Shown here one piece after another: positions 57,274 through 64,000 of a DNA stretch of 64,000 nt (its first letter is position 1; every line of letters starts with the position of its first letter). Origin of the DNA: Curtobacterium pusillum (GTDB lineage: Bacteria; Actinomycetota; Actinomycetes; Actinomycetales; Microbacteriaceae); contig CP018783.1 of assembly GCA_002025645.1 (NCBI GenBank), positions 3,782,001 to 3,846,000 on the forward strand, read 5' to 3'. Below the pieces are notes generated by a model. It saw only the letters and a program-made list of their open reading frames with translations. It ran no database searches and had not been told where the DNA came from. The position numbers and the translations under genes are program-made.

Positions 57274-58083
57274 GTGGGGGACGACGATTCGTCGAGGCCG
57301 GAGGGGGTCGGCCGAGGACTGCTGGTGGTGCTCGCCGTGGTGGCCCCGATCGCGACGGTGTTCGCCCTCGGCCTCCAGGTCATCACGCTGATCTCGGTCA
57401 ATTGGCGCACGTTCAACCACGGCAGCGGTGACTATCTGGGCTCGCAGATCGCTGCACTCGTCATCGGCCTCGGCGTCCCGCTCGTCCTCCTCGCCATCGG
57501 GATCGTCGCGGTGCGTCGCCGCCGGGACGGACGACCGGCGGTGATCCTCACGGTCGTCGCCGCGCTGTGCGTCGGTGTCGCGGGGGTCTGCATCGTCGTG
57601 CCTTCGGTGGGTGTCATCCGACAGGCGCCCGCCGACGACCGGGCGTACCGAGCGACGGTGGCACAAGACGAGCTCGACGAACTGGACCCCGCGGACCCGG
57701 CCGACGCGCACCAGGCCGCGGAACGGATGGACCCCGAGATCGACGAGGCGCTCGGTGTGCTGCACCTCCGTCGTGAAGCCGTCGACGTCCGACGTGACTT
57801 CACCGCCGGGAAGACCGAGGGCGGCAACGCCTGCACGACGTACACGGCGACGATCGCGCTGCCCGACTCCCTGGACCGCGACACGACCATCGAGGCGTTG
57901 TCGGACCACTTCGACGATCGCGACGAGGCGAGCCGCGGCGCCGACCACGCCTACACGTACCAGGGCGACGGCGACCCGTCCCTCCGCCCGGCGAACACCC
58001 TGTCGGAGATCGAGTACCGGGCGAAGTCGAACGAGCTCGTCGTGGAGAGCGACTGCATCATCCCGCGAGCAGCGCGGAACTGA
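57274..58083 (+). CDS. Hypothetical protein with N-terminal membrane helices
   Basis: The 269-residue protein has three hydrophobic segments in the first 110 residues and an acidic extracellular part of about 150 residues with two cysteines (ACTTYTA, ESDCI). GTG 57274 follows GGGGAGGG. No family is recognised. Confidence 0.7.
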   Translation: MGDDDSSRPEGVGRGLLVVLAVVAPIATVFALGLQVITLISVNWRTFNHGSGDYLGSQIAALVIGLGVPLVLLAIGIVAVRRRRDGRPAVILTVVAALCVGVAGVCIVVPSVGVIRQAPADDRAYRATVAQDELDELDPADPADAHQAAERMDPEIDEALGVLHLRREAVDVRRDFTAGKTEGGNACTTYTATIALPDSLDRDTTIEALSDHFDDRDEASRGADHAYTYQGDGDPSLRPANTLSEIEYRAKSNELVVESDCIIPRAARN

Positions 58084-58728
58084 TCAGCGCCGCCGGTACC
58101 GCGTCGCCGGCTTTCCTGGCCCCTCGGCCCGCTTCGCCTCGGTCGCCGTCAGCATCGGCAGCATCGCCCGGCGGAACGAGTCCGGCAGGAGCGCCTCACC
58201 ACGGACGGCCTCGTGCACCCGCCGCAGCTCCGTCATCGTGAACGGCTCGTCCAGCAGCCCGTGCGGGTCCGGCGCCACGGAGTACGCGGCCCGCAGTCGC
58301 GCGACCGCGAACGCGACGATGTCGTCGTGCCCGTGCACCATGCCCCGAGTCTCGGCAACCGGCACGATCCGCGCGCGATCCTCTTCGAGCACCAGCGCCG
58401 CCGCAGGCACCACGTCGACGTGCGCGACCGACAGCACCCACCCCCGGTCGTCCCGCGAGGGGTCGTCGAACACGTGCAACTGCTCCGGCGCGAGCCCCGT
58501 CACGCCCGCCTTCGTCGAGAGCGACCGCAGGACGGCCGAGGCCAGCCGCTCGCCCTCGTGCACGAACGTCCCGGGCAGCCGCCAGTCCCCGTCGACCGCG
58601 TCGAGGACCTGCACCACGGACAACGGCCCACCCGCGGGAACGGTGAGGACCGCGGTGTCCACGGCCACCGACGGGCGTGGGTAGTCCGTCAGGCGCTTGC
58701 CGTCGGCGTCGCGGTACTCGTTCGTCAT
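58084..58728 (-). CDS. nrtR: NrtR-type NUDIX transcriptional regulator
   Basis: The 214-residue protein has a NUDIX-like N-terminal domain (about 20-140; the box is degenerate: GTFVHEGERLASAVLRSLSTKAG) and a C-terminal winged helix (FTMTELRRVHEAVRGEALL, about 164-182). NrtR regulators repress NAD-metabolism genes and release DNA on ADP-ribose binding. TAAACT stands 7 bases before the ATG and overlaps an operator box. It is divergent from an ADP-ribosylglycohydrolase gene. Confidence 0.85.
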   Translation of the reverse strand: MTNEYRDADGKRLTDYPRPSVAVDTAVLTVPAGGPLSVVQVLDAVDGDWRLPGTFVHEGERLASAVLRSLSTKAGVTGLAPEQLHVFDDPSRDDRGWVLSVAHVDVVPAAALVLEEDRARIVPVAETRGMVHGHDDIVAFAVARLRAAYSVAPDPHGLLDEPFTMTELRRVHEAVRGEALLPDSFRRAMLPMLTATEAKRAEGPGKPATRYRRR

Positions 58729-58737
58729 GAGCACGAG

Positions 58738-58801
58738 TTTACGCACACTTGCGCAAACCAGCAGGAGCGTGCAGACTCGCTTTTACGCAATTCCGCGTAA
58801 A
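58738..58801. promoter_or_regulatory. Two NrtR-type operator boxes
   Basis: Box 1, TTTACGCACACTTGCGCAAA (58738-58757), is a near-perfect inverted repeat with one mismatch. Box 2, TTTACGCAATTCCGCGTAAA (58782-58801), has perfect 7-base arms TTTACGC/GCGTAAA. Box 1 covers the nrtR -10 region and box 2 stands before the glycohydrolase gene, 8 bp from its ribosome-binding site. Confidence 0.8.
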
Positions 58802-58819
58802 CCCGCATCGGAGGCTCAC

Positions 58820-59767
58820 ATGACCACGCAGACCACCGTCCAGGTCGACCGGGCCGTCGGTGCCGTCCTCGGCTCCGCCGCCGGCGACGCACTCGGCGCC
58901 GGCTACGAGTTCCACCCCGCCGTCCCAGCGCCCACCCCGATCCGGATGGCCGGCGGCGGCTCGTTCGGCTGGGCGCCGGGGGAGTGGACGGACGACACGA
59001 GCATGGCCGTCCCGATCCTCCGCACGGTCGCGCGCGGCGGCGACCCTGCTTCCGAGGAGGCACTCGACGGCCTCGTGGCCGCCTGGGCAGCGTGGTCGGT
59101 CAACGCGCCCGACGTCGGCATCCAGACACGCAACGTCCTCACGGGCCTGGAGGCACGGACTGCCTCCCACGCACGCGCTGCGGCCCGGCAGGAACACGAG
59201 TTCAAGGGCCGCTCCGCCGGCAACGGGTCGCTGATGCGGACCGCGCCGCTGGTCCTCGCCTACCTGCGTGGGGACCGCGGGGAAGAGGAGCTGCTCGCCT
59301 CGGCGGCGCGAGCGATCAGCGACCTGACGCACTTCGAGGCGGACGCTGGGGACGCGTGCGTGCTCTGGTGTGTGGCGATCCGGCACGCAGTGCTGACGGG
59401 GGAGCTCGACGTCCTCCGCGGCCTCGACCTGCTCGACCTCGACCGGCGCCGGCTGTGGGTGGACCGGCTCGTCACGGCGGAACACTCCGAGCCGGTGGAC
59501 TTCACGGAGTCGAACGGGTGGGTCGTCTCCGCGATGCAGGCGGCCTACGCCGCGGTCAAGCACAGCACCTCGCTCGAGGACGCCCTCGTCCGTGCCGTCC
59601 GCACCGGCAACGACACCGACACGGTCGCAGCGATCGCCGGAGGCCTGGCCGGGGCGCTCTACGGGGCATCATCGCTGCCGGCGGAGTGGCGCGAGCTGCT
59701 GCACGGCTGGCCGAACCTCCGCGCGGACGACCTCGTCGCGCTCAGCGAGCAGGCGCTGACCGCGTGA
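58820..59767 (+). CDS. ADP-ribosylglycohydrolase family protein
   Basis: The 315-residue all-alpha protein has the metal-binding motifs WTDDTSMA (about residue 58) and GNDTDTVAAIAGGLAGALYG near the end. Such proteins remove ADP-ribose from proteins or small molecules. CGGAGG precedes the ATG. The gene is divergent from nrtR and lies in its predicted regulon. A CTGGAGGC word is read in frame as GLEART (59144-59158). Confidence 0.9.
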   Translation: MTTQTTVQVDRAVGAVLGSAAGDALGAGYEFHPAVPAPTPIRMAGGGSFGWAPGEWTDDTSMAVPILRTVARGGDPASEEALDGLVAAWAAWSVNAPDVGIQTRNVLTGLEARTASHARAAARQEHEFKGRSAGNGSLMRTAPLVLAYLRGDRGEEELLASAARAISDLTHFEADAGDACVLWCVAIRHAVLTGELDVLRGLDLLDLDRRRLWVDRLVTAEHSEPVDFTESNGWVVSAMQAAYAAVKHSTSLEDALVRAVRTGNDTDTVAAIAGGLAGALYGASSLPAEWRELLHGWPNLRADDLVALSEQALTA

Positions 59768-59817
59768 CCCGACGGCGGCGTCGGAGGCTGTCACTGGGGG
59801 GAGCCTCCGCCGTCGGG
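59768..59817 (+). terminator. Hairpin after the glycohydrolase gene
   Basis: CCCGACGGCGG..GAGGCT pairs with AGCCTCCGCCGTCGGG (59802-59817) with one 5-base bulge in the left arm. It follows the stop directly. Confidence 0.6.
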
Positions 59818-59890
59818 CTCTGCGGGATCGCGCACGATCTGTCCGCGTTGTTGTGAGTGATCGTCAGAGTCCTGCCACGATAGGGGAATC

Positions 59891-60367
59891 ATGAAGAAGC
59901 TCATCGCCCCCATCGCAGTCGCTGCGGCCCTGATGCTCGCCGGATGCAGCGCTGACGGTGCCTCCGACGTCGCCAAGGACGCAGCCACCAGCTCGTCGAC
60001 CGTGGCGGCAGCGACACCCTCTCCAGAGCCCGTGAAGGTCCCGGACCTGGCTGGGAACTGGAAGCAGAACAACACCAAGAGCGACGACGGGTGGACGAGT
60101 GCGACGGTCGAGGGTGACACGATCACGGTGAACTTCGTCACTGATGGCGGTGACACCACCTCGCTGTTCTGGGTCGGTACGTTCACCGCGCCCACCGACG
60201 GCTCGTCGCCGTACACATGGACGTCCACGCGTGACAAGGCGGCGACCGATACCGCGCTCCTGGCATCGACGGACGACACGAAGGTCTTCACCTACGCGGA
60301 CGACGAGATCAGCTTCCCGGTGAGCATCGCCGGGACCAGCACGACGGTCCGGCTCTCGAGGGAGTGA
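59891..60367 (+). CDS. Hypothetical lipoprotein
   Basis: The 158-residue protein has a signal peptide with lipobox LAGC (cysteine 19), a Ser/Ala/Thr-rich linker and a beta-rich domain. AGGGGAA precedes the ATG. No family is recognised. Confidence 0.8.
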   Translation: MKKLIAPIAVAAALMLAGCSADGASDVAKDAATSSSTVAAATPSPEPVKVPDLAGNWKQNNTKSDDGWTSATVEGDTITVNFVTDGGDTTSLFWVGTFTAPTDGSSPYTWTSTRDKAATDTALLASTDDTKVFTYADDEISFPVSIAGTSTTVRLSRE

Positions 60368-60388
60368 CTGTCGAAGCCGAAGCTGTCG

Positions 60389-60754
60389 CTACGAGGCGCC
60401 GCGCGCCCGCTGGACCTTCTCGACGAAGCCGGGGATGCCCCAGACCAGGAAGGTCGGTCGGGCGCCTGATCGCAGTGTGAACTGCACCTTCCGACGAAGC
60501 GCCTCGGAGACGTCATCGATAGCGACGACCTCGTCGATCGGGATGCCGAACTCCATCGGGACGACGTTGAACCGGTGCGGACGGAACCAGAGCGCGCCCG
60601 GGGTGAGGACGAGGCGTCCGCCGATCTCGAGCCGTCCACGGATCGTGACACGATCGAAGCCCGGGAAGATCTCCTCGGCGCCGGAGTCCGGCAGATCAGG
60701 GAGGAACGTCGCGACCTTCTTCGCCAGAACGGTCGAAAGGTCGTGTCCGGTCAT
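60389..60754 (-). CDS. GRAM/PH-like domain protein
   Basis: The 121-residue protein has an alternating strand pattern (IRGRLEIGGRLVLTPGALWF, then PIDEVVAIDDVSE) like GRAM domains. ATG 60754 is chosen as the start closest to the conserved part. It converges with the lipoprotein gene. Confidence 0.55.
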   Translation of the reverse strand: MTGHDLSTVLAKKVATFLPDLPDSGAEEIFPGFDRVTIRGRLEIGGRLVLTPGALWFRPHRFNVVPMEFGIPIDEVVAIDDVSEALRRKVQFTLRSGARPTFLVWGIPGFVEKVQRARGAS

Positions 60755-60886
60755 GCGCCTGCTTCCGTGTCGATGTCGCCCGGCTCGGGCGCCTCCACGA
60801 TCCCACGCTTTCGGGCGTGCCGTGGCATCGGCTGGCTGACTCACGAGAGCGGCGTTGCGGAGGCGAGTCGCGCCTCCAGACCGGGG

Positions 60887-61363
60887 TCAGGCCGTGGTGC
60901 GCTGCCGGAAGACGCCCGCTCGGACCAGCCACACGTAGAGCAGGCAACCGATGCAGACGTCGAAGACGGCGTTGAGGAAGGCGGCGACCAGCGCGATCGC
61001 GGCGCCGACCGGTGCGGCGTACGGGACGCCGACCAGGGCGAGGACGAGCGCCAGCGCCGTGATGACCAGGCCGACCTGCTGGGCGAAGGTCGGGGGTTCG
61101 GGGGCCTCGAGTTCGGCGGGCGGGGCGAGTCGCGGGCGGACGAACCGGCGGAAGAACGCGCCGTAGGGGTGGCGGCGGATGCCGGCGATGCCGCCGATGG
61201 CGAAGAGGACCACGATCACGGCGAGCAGGACGATGCCGGCCGCCCACGTCGCGGGGATCAGGGTGAGGACGATCGTTGCGGCGAGCAGGACTGTCGTGAT
61301 GGCCGCGCCGAAGCGCGGGGAGCGCGGATCGATGCCGTTCGCTGGAGTGGTGGGCGTGGTCAT
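60887..61363 (-). CDS. DUF4395 membrane protein
   Basis: The 158-residue protein has about four helices and the DUF4395 signatures HPYGAFFRRFVRPRL and DVCIGCLLYVW. The cysteine pair CIGC suggests a redox role. The ATG overlaps the stop of the thioredoxin-like gene by 4 bp. Pairing with thioredoxin-like proteins is common for this family. Confidence 0.85.
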   Translation of the reverse strand: MTTPTTPANGIDPRSPRFGAAITTVLLAATIVLTLIPATWAAGIVLLAVIVVLFAIGGIAGIRRHPYGAFFRRFVRPRLAPPAELEAPEPPTFAQQVGLVITALALVLALVGVPYAAPVGAAIALVAAFLNAVFDVCIGCLLYVWLVRAGVFRQRTTA

Positions 61364-61803
61364 CGGGACTCCTCTGTGCCTGGGGTCAGGACGGTGTCGA
61401 GGGCTGCGGAGAGTTCGGCGGAACGGGGAGGTCCTCCGAAGCGGGTGCGGACGGCGCGGTCGCCGTCGAGGAGCAGGACCGTGGGCGTCTGCATGACGTC
61501 GAAGCGTCGGGCGAGCTCGGGGCGTTCGGCGAGGTCGATCTCGATGCGCGTCACACCGGGGTTGGTGTCGGCGACCGCGTCGAGCTGACGACGGGTGGCC
61601 GGGCAGCGGGCGCACGTCGGCGTGGAAAACTCCACGAGGGTGGCGGCGGTGCCGAAGGCGCCGGCGGGTGCGAGATCCGCGGTGGGATGCGTGTCCGTGC
61701 GGCCGCTTCGTGCACGGCCGGTCCGCGCGCGCAGCACCACGCCGAGGATCGTGGCGAGTGCGAGGACTCCTACGAGGACGGCGACGGCCGCGATGACGGT
61801 CAT
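61360..61803 (-). CDS. Membrane-anchored thioredoxin-like protein
   Basis: The 147-residue protein has one N-terminal helix and a thioredoxin fold with active-site STPTCARCPATRRQ (CxxC) and a cis-proline MQTPT. TACCGT ends 6 bases before the ATG (leaderless). It is co-translated with the DUF4395 protein and probably passes electrons to it or receives them. Confidence 0.87.
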   Translation of the reverse strand: MTVIAAVAVLVGVLALATILGVVLRARTGRARSGRTDTHPTADLAPAGAFGTAATLVEFSTPTCARCPATRRQLDAVADTNPGVTRIEIDLAERPELARRFDVMQTPTVLLLDGDRAVRTRFGGPPRSAELSAALDTVLTPGTEESR

Positions 61804-61860
61804 GCCGTGACGGTACGTCGTCCCGGCGCCCGGGTCACCGAGATGACCGACTGTGACGGC

Positions 61861-62472
61861 TCAGCGCCGGCGCCGGACGATCGCCGCGATCGGGGTCTGC
61901 AGCAGCAGGAGCAGCACCCAGAACAGCCCGATCGACGGGAAGATCATCGCGAGCACGAGGGCCAGGGCGAGCAGGCCAGCAGCGGTCGGCCCCTTCCAGG
62001 TTTCCCCGAGTGGCGAGGACAGCAGCTCCGGGGCGCGGCGTAGCTGCCACTCGATCGCGGTCAGCGTCAGGCTCGTGACGACCATGCTCCCGAGGTACAG
62101 CCCGTGCGACACCCGGTCTCCGCTCGCGCTCGTGTTGAGCAGGTTCGCGGCGAACGGCAGGAACACGATGCTGAGCAGCCACAGGAAGTTCAGACGCACG
62201 ATCCCCTGAGTGTAGGAGCGGACGTGCTCGAACACCTGGTGGTGCAACATCCAGAAGCGGGAGATCACCCAGAATGTGATGACGAACTCCAGGATGGCGG
62301 GCCAGTGGTCGCTCACCAGCTCGCCCGCGCTCTCACCGTCGGAGAGCTCCCCGGCGATGTCGACCAGCGGGAGGATGAGGAGCGTGATCGCGATCGCCAC
62401 GGTCGCGTCGGAGAAGTTCACGAGGCGGTCGAGGCCACGCTCGGTTCGTGCCTGCTCGGTCTGCTCGCTCAT
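61861..62472 (-). CDS. TMEM175-family (DUF1211) ion channel protein
   Basis: The 203-residue protein has six hydrophobic helices. The first contains the pore signature RLVNFSDATVAIAITLL (FSD motif), as in bacterial TMEM175 potassium channels. TACACT stands 7 bases before the ATG. Confidence 0.85.
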   Translation of the reverse strand: MSEQTEQARTERGLDRLVNFSDATVAIAITLLILPLVDIAGELSDGESAGELVSDHWPAILEFVITFWVISRFWMLHHQVFEHVRSYTQGIVRLNFLWLLSIVFLPFAANLLNTSASGDRVSHGLYLGSMVVTSLTLTAIEWQLRRAPELLSSPLGETWKGPTAAGLLALALVLAMIFPSIGLFWVLLLLLQTPIAAIVRRRR

Positions 62473-62520
62473 GGTGCCGAGTGTATTGAGGGCCTGAGCG
62501 GCGGCCCTAGCATCGGGAGC

Positions 62521-62787
62521 GTGAACGACGTGACGCCCGGCCGGTACCGCCATTTCAAGGGGAACGACTACGAGGTGATCCTCGTCGCGCGGGACGTCGA
62601 GACCGAGGAGCCGGTCGTCGTGTACCAGGCGCTGTACGGCGAACGCGGGCACTGGGTCCGAACGGTCGCCGACTTCACGGCGCACGTCTCCCGCGATGGC
62701 TACGACGGGCCGCGGTTCACCCCGTACTGCCTGAGCCCCGACGTCGCGCGGACCCGCGCTGCCGTGTCCGGAGGCCCCGCGACTTGA
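62521..62787 (+). CDS. DUF1653 protein
   Basis: The 88-residue protein matches DUF1653 (GRYRHFKGNDYEVI, then VVYQALYG and WVR). GTG 62521 lies 7 bases after TAGCAT (62508-62513), leaderless-like. The function of the family is not known. Confidence 0.8.
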   Translation: MNDVTPGRYRHFKGNDYEVILVARDVETEEPVVVYQALYGERGHWVRTVADFTAHVSRDGYDGPRFTPYCLSPDVARTRAAVSGGPAT

Positions 62788-62805
62788 AGGTTCGAGGCAT
62801 TCGGA

Positions 62806-62985
62806 TCAGTGACGATCGCCGGAACGGGTGCGATCCTTGCGCTTGCGCGGTCGACTCGTGAAGATCAGCAAGCAGATCGTCGCGACGATGGCTGCCGTCA
62901 CCGCGATGCTCAGGATGATGCCCGCGATGTCCCAACCCACGGGGATCAGCGGGCTGTGCACCTCAGCGGTCGTCGGAACGAGCAT
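62806..62985 (-). CDS. Small single-helix membrane protein
   Basis: The 59-residue protein has one hydrophobic helix (about 17-42) and a very basic tail. It follows the secreted protein gene by 2 bp (TGA-GG-ATG), so translation is coupled. No family is recognised. Confidence 0.6.
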   Translation of the reverse strand: MLVPTTAEVHSPLIPVGWDIAGIILSIAVTAAIVATICLLIFTSRPRKRKDRTRSGDRH

Positions 62986-62987
62986 CC

Positions 62988-63680
62988 TCAATTGTTCTGC
63001 GCCCAGGTGGACGTTCCGCGAACGTTGAACTGCAGCCAGTAGTCCCGCGAGCCAGCGCCGTGGTTGGACGTCCAGGTCCATCGTCCGATGACGACTGCCG
63101 GGTTCGATCCGCTCTGAGCCGTCCGCGCGGTGACCATCTGCTTCTTCGAGATGTTCCCGAGGTATCCCCGCGTGACCATGGCGCTGGCGCTCGAGCGGCT
63201 GACGATCGAGGACGGACCGCCCTGTACGACGCGGTAGGTCACTGTGTACGCGGCACTGGCGACGACGACGTTGGTCGAGACGTTGCAGAAGCGCCGCGAA
63301 TCGTAATGCGTCTGCGAGAGGATCTTGCAGCCGCTGAGGGACGCGCGCGCGTCTGTGGCGGTGGGGAGCTCGAGCTCGGTGACACTGATGGACCCGTCGG
63401 CGAACCGGGTCACGGTCTCCTCGGTTCCTGCGCGGACCATCGTCTCCGTCGAGACCGGCGCCGAACCGTCGAGCGCGTCCCAGGTGCCGCCAGAGGTCAG
63501 TTCGGCCAGGAGTCTGTCCTGCGTCTGAACGGGCACGTCATAGGCGTTCCATGTCTCTCGCATGGACGCTGCATCCGCGCTGGTACTCGCGCTGGCCGGC
63601 ACGGCGATGGCAAGGCTCGATGCGATGACGATGAACGCCGCGGCTGACACCGCGGCGACGCGACGGGGGCGGTGAGACAT
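62988..63680 (-). CDS. Secreted hypothetical protein
   Basis: The 230-residue protein has a Sec signal peptide ending near PASASTSAD (about residue 32) and a beta-rich domain with two cysteines (SGCKILS and RRFCNVS) that may form a disulfide. ATG 63680 follows AAAAGGACG. No family is recognised. Confidence 0.75.
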   Translation of the reverse strand: MSHRPRRVAAVSAAAFIVIASSLAIAVPASASTSADAASMRETWNAYDVPVQTQDRLLAELTSGGTWDALDGSAPVSTETMVRAGTEETVTRFADGSISVTELELPTATDARASLSGCKILSQTHYDSRRFCNVSTNVVVASAAYTVTYRVVQGGPSSIVSRSSASAMVTRGYLGNISKKQMVTARTAQSGSNPAVVIGRWTWTSNHGAGSRDYWLQFNVRGTSTWAQNN

Positions 63681-63848
63681 CTTCGTCCTTTTCTCATTGA
63701 TGTTCTGCCGCTGATATTTGAGCGGCAGAATCAGCATGGCGTACTTCCAGCACCGATGCAAACCCGCGCCAGCGATCGGCGAGGTCCGGCCTGATCTGTC
63801 GGCGGCCACCCCTAGGCTCGCAGGGCACCAGAGGAGACGGGGGAGCGC

Positions 63849-64000
63849 ATGCAGATCGGCACCGACGGGCACGTCCTGCTCAGCCCGAGCGACCTGTCCA
63901 CGTGGGCCTCGTGCGAATGGGCGTTCCTCCGGCGCATGGACGCCAAGCTCGGCCGCGGCGAACCCCTCCCCGAGACGCACGACGACATGCTCGAGCGCAC
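63849..64000 (+). CDS. TM0106-family RecB-like nuclease, 5' part
   Basis: The window ends within the gene; 50 or so residues are visible. LSPSDLSTWASCEWAFLRRMD is the start typical of TM0106-type PD-(D/E)XK nucleases fused to helicases. TAGGCT (63813-63818) and GAGGAG (63832-63837) precede the ATG. Confidence 0.75.
   Translation, partial: MQIGTDGHVLLSPSDLSTWASCEWAFLRRMDAKLGRGEPLPETHDDMLER

Overview
The window is high-GC actinobacterial DNA. The 16S rRNA gene, the 16S-23S spacer without tRNA genes, the gene content and the many leaderless-type starts point to the Microbacteriaceae, most likely Curtobacterium or a close relative. This is a call from reading the sequence, not from a database match. 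The sugar pathways (apiose/apionate, galactomanno-oligosaccharides, MurNAc recycling) suit a plant- or litter-associated bacterium.

Layout. (1) 1-9421: a D-apionate/apionolactone catabolic locus. A forward operon encodes an MFS transporter, L-erythrulose kinase, two tetrulose-phosphate isomerases, 3-oxo-isoapionate decarboxylase and apionate oxidoisomerase. It converges on a reverse operon of a second MFS transporter and D-apionate lactonase, with a divergent SDR dehydrogenase. Together they would carry apionolactone to D-erythrose 4-phosphate. (2) 9422-18084: hairpin-rich spacer, an autoregulated GntR/DUF1648 pair, an AraC regulator, an alpha/beta hydrolase, a divergent MocR/flavin-oxidase pair, a secreted NlpC/P60 hydrolase and rlmN. 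(3) 18085-24054: one complete rrn operon (16S-23S-5S). (4) 24090-39866: a ROK-regulated glycoside locus with GH42, two GH36 and GH2 enzymes and a five-gene Dpp/Opp-type ABC importer. A shared operator-like sequence in two promoters links the parts. (5) 40051-44620: a compact module of five reverse genes and two forward genes that looks related to type VII secretion. One forward gene is a fusion of two reverse-strand gene types. (6) 44671-47658: a hypothetical protein, an SDR/AraC divergent pair and a membrane protein. (7) 48079-52004: a lower-GC defence-like island with MazG-like, GIY-YIG/DUF2075 helicase, EVE-HNH nuclease, NUDIX and Vsr genes. (8) 52069-56450: a murR-murQ-murP-mupG operon for MurNAc use. 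(9) 56585-64000: membrane proteins, an NrtR/ADP-ribosylglycohydrolase divergon with two clear operator boxes, a lipoprotein, a GRAM-like protein, a thioredoxin/DUF4395 pair, a TMEM175-type channel, small proteins and the start of a RecB-like nuclease gene.

Two features cut across regions. Long hairpins sit at gene ends, several with conserved outer arms and variable inner arms. A short dispersed palindromic word (core CTGGAGGC) appears both between and inside genes in several reading frames. The most promising undescribed systems are the fusion-linked module at 40051-44620 and the MazG plus GIY-YIG/DUF2075 pair at 48079-50119.
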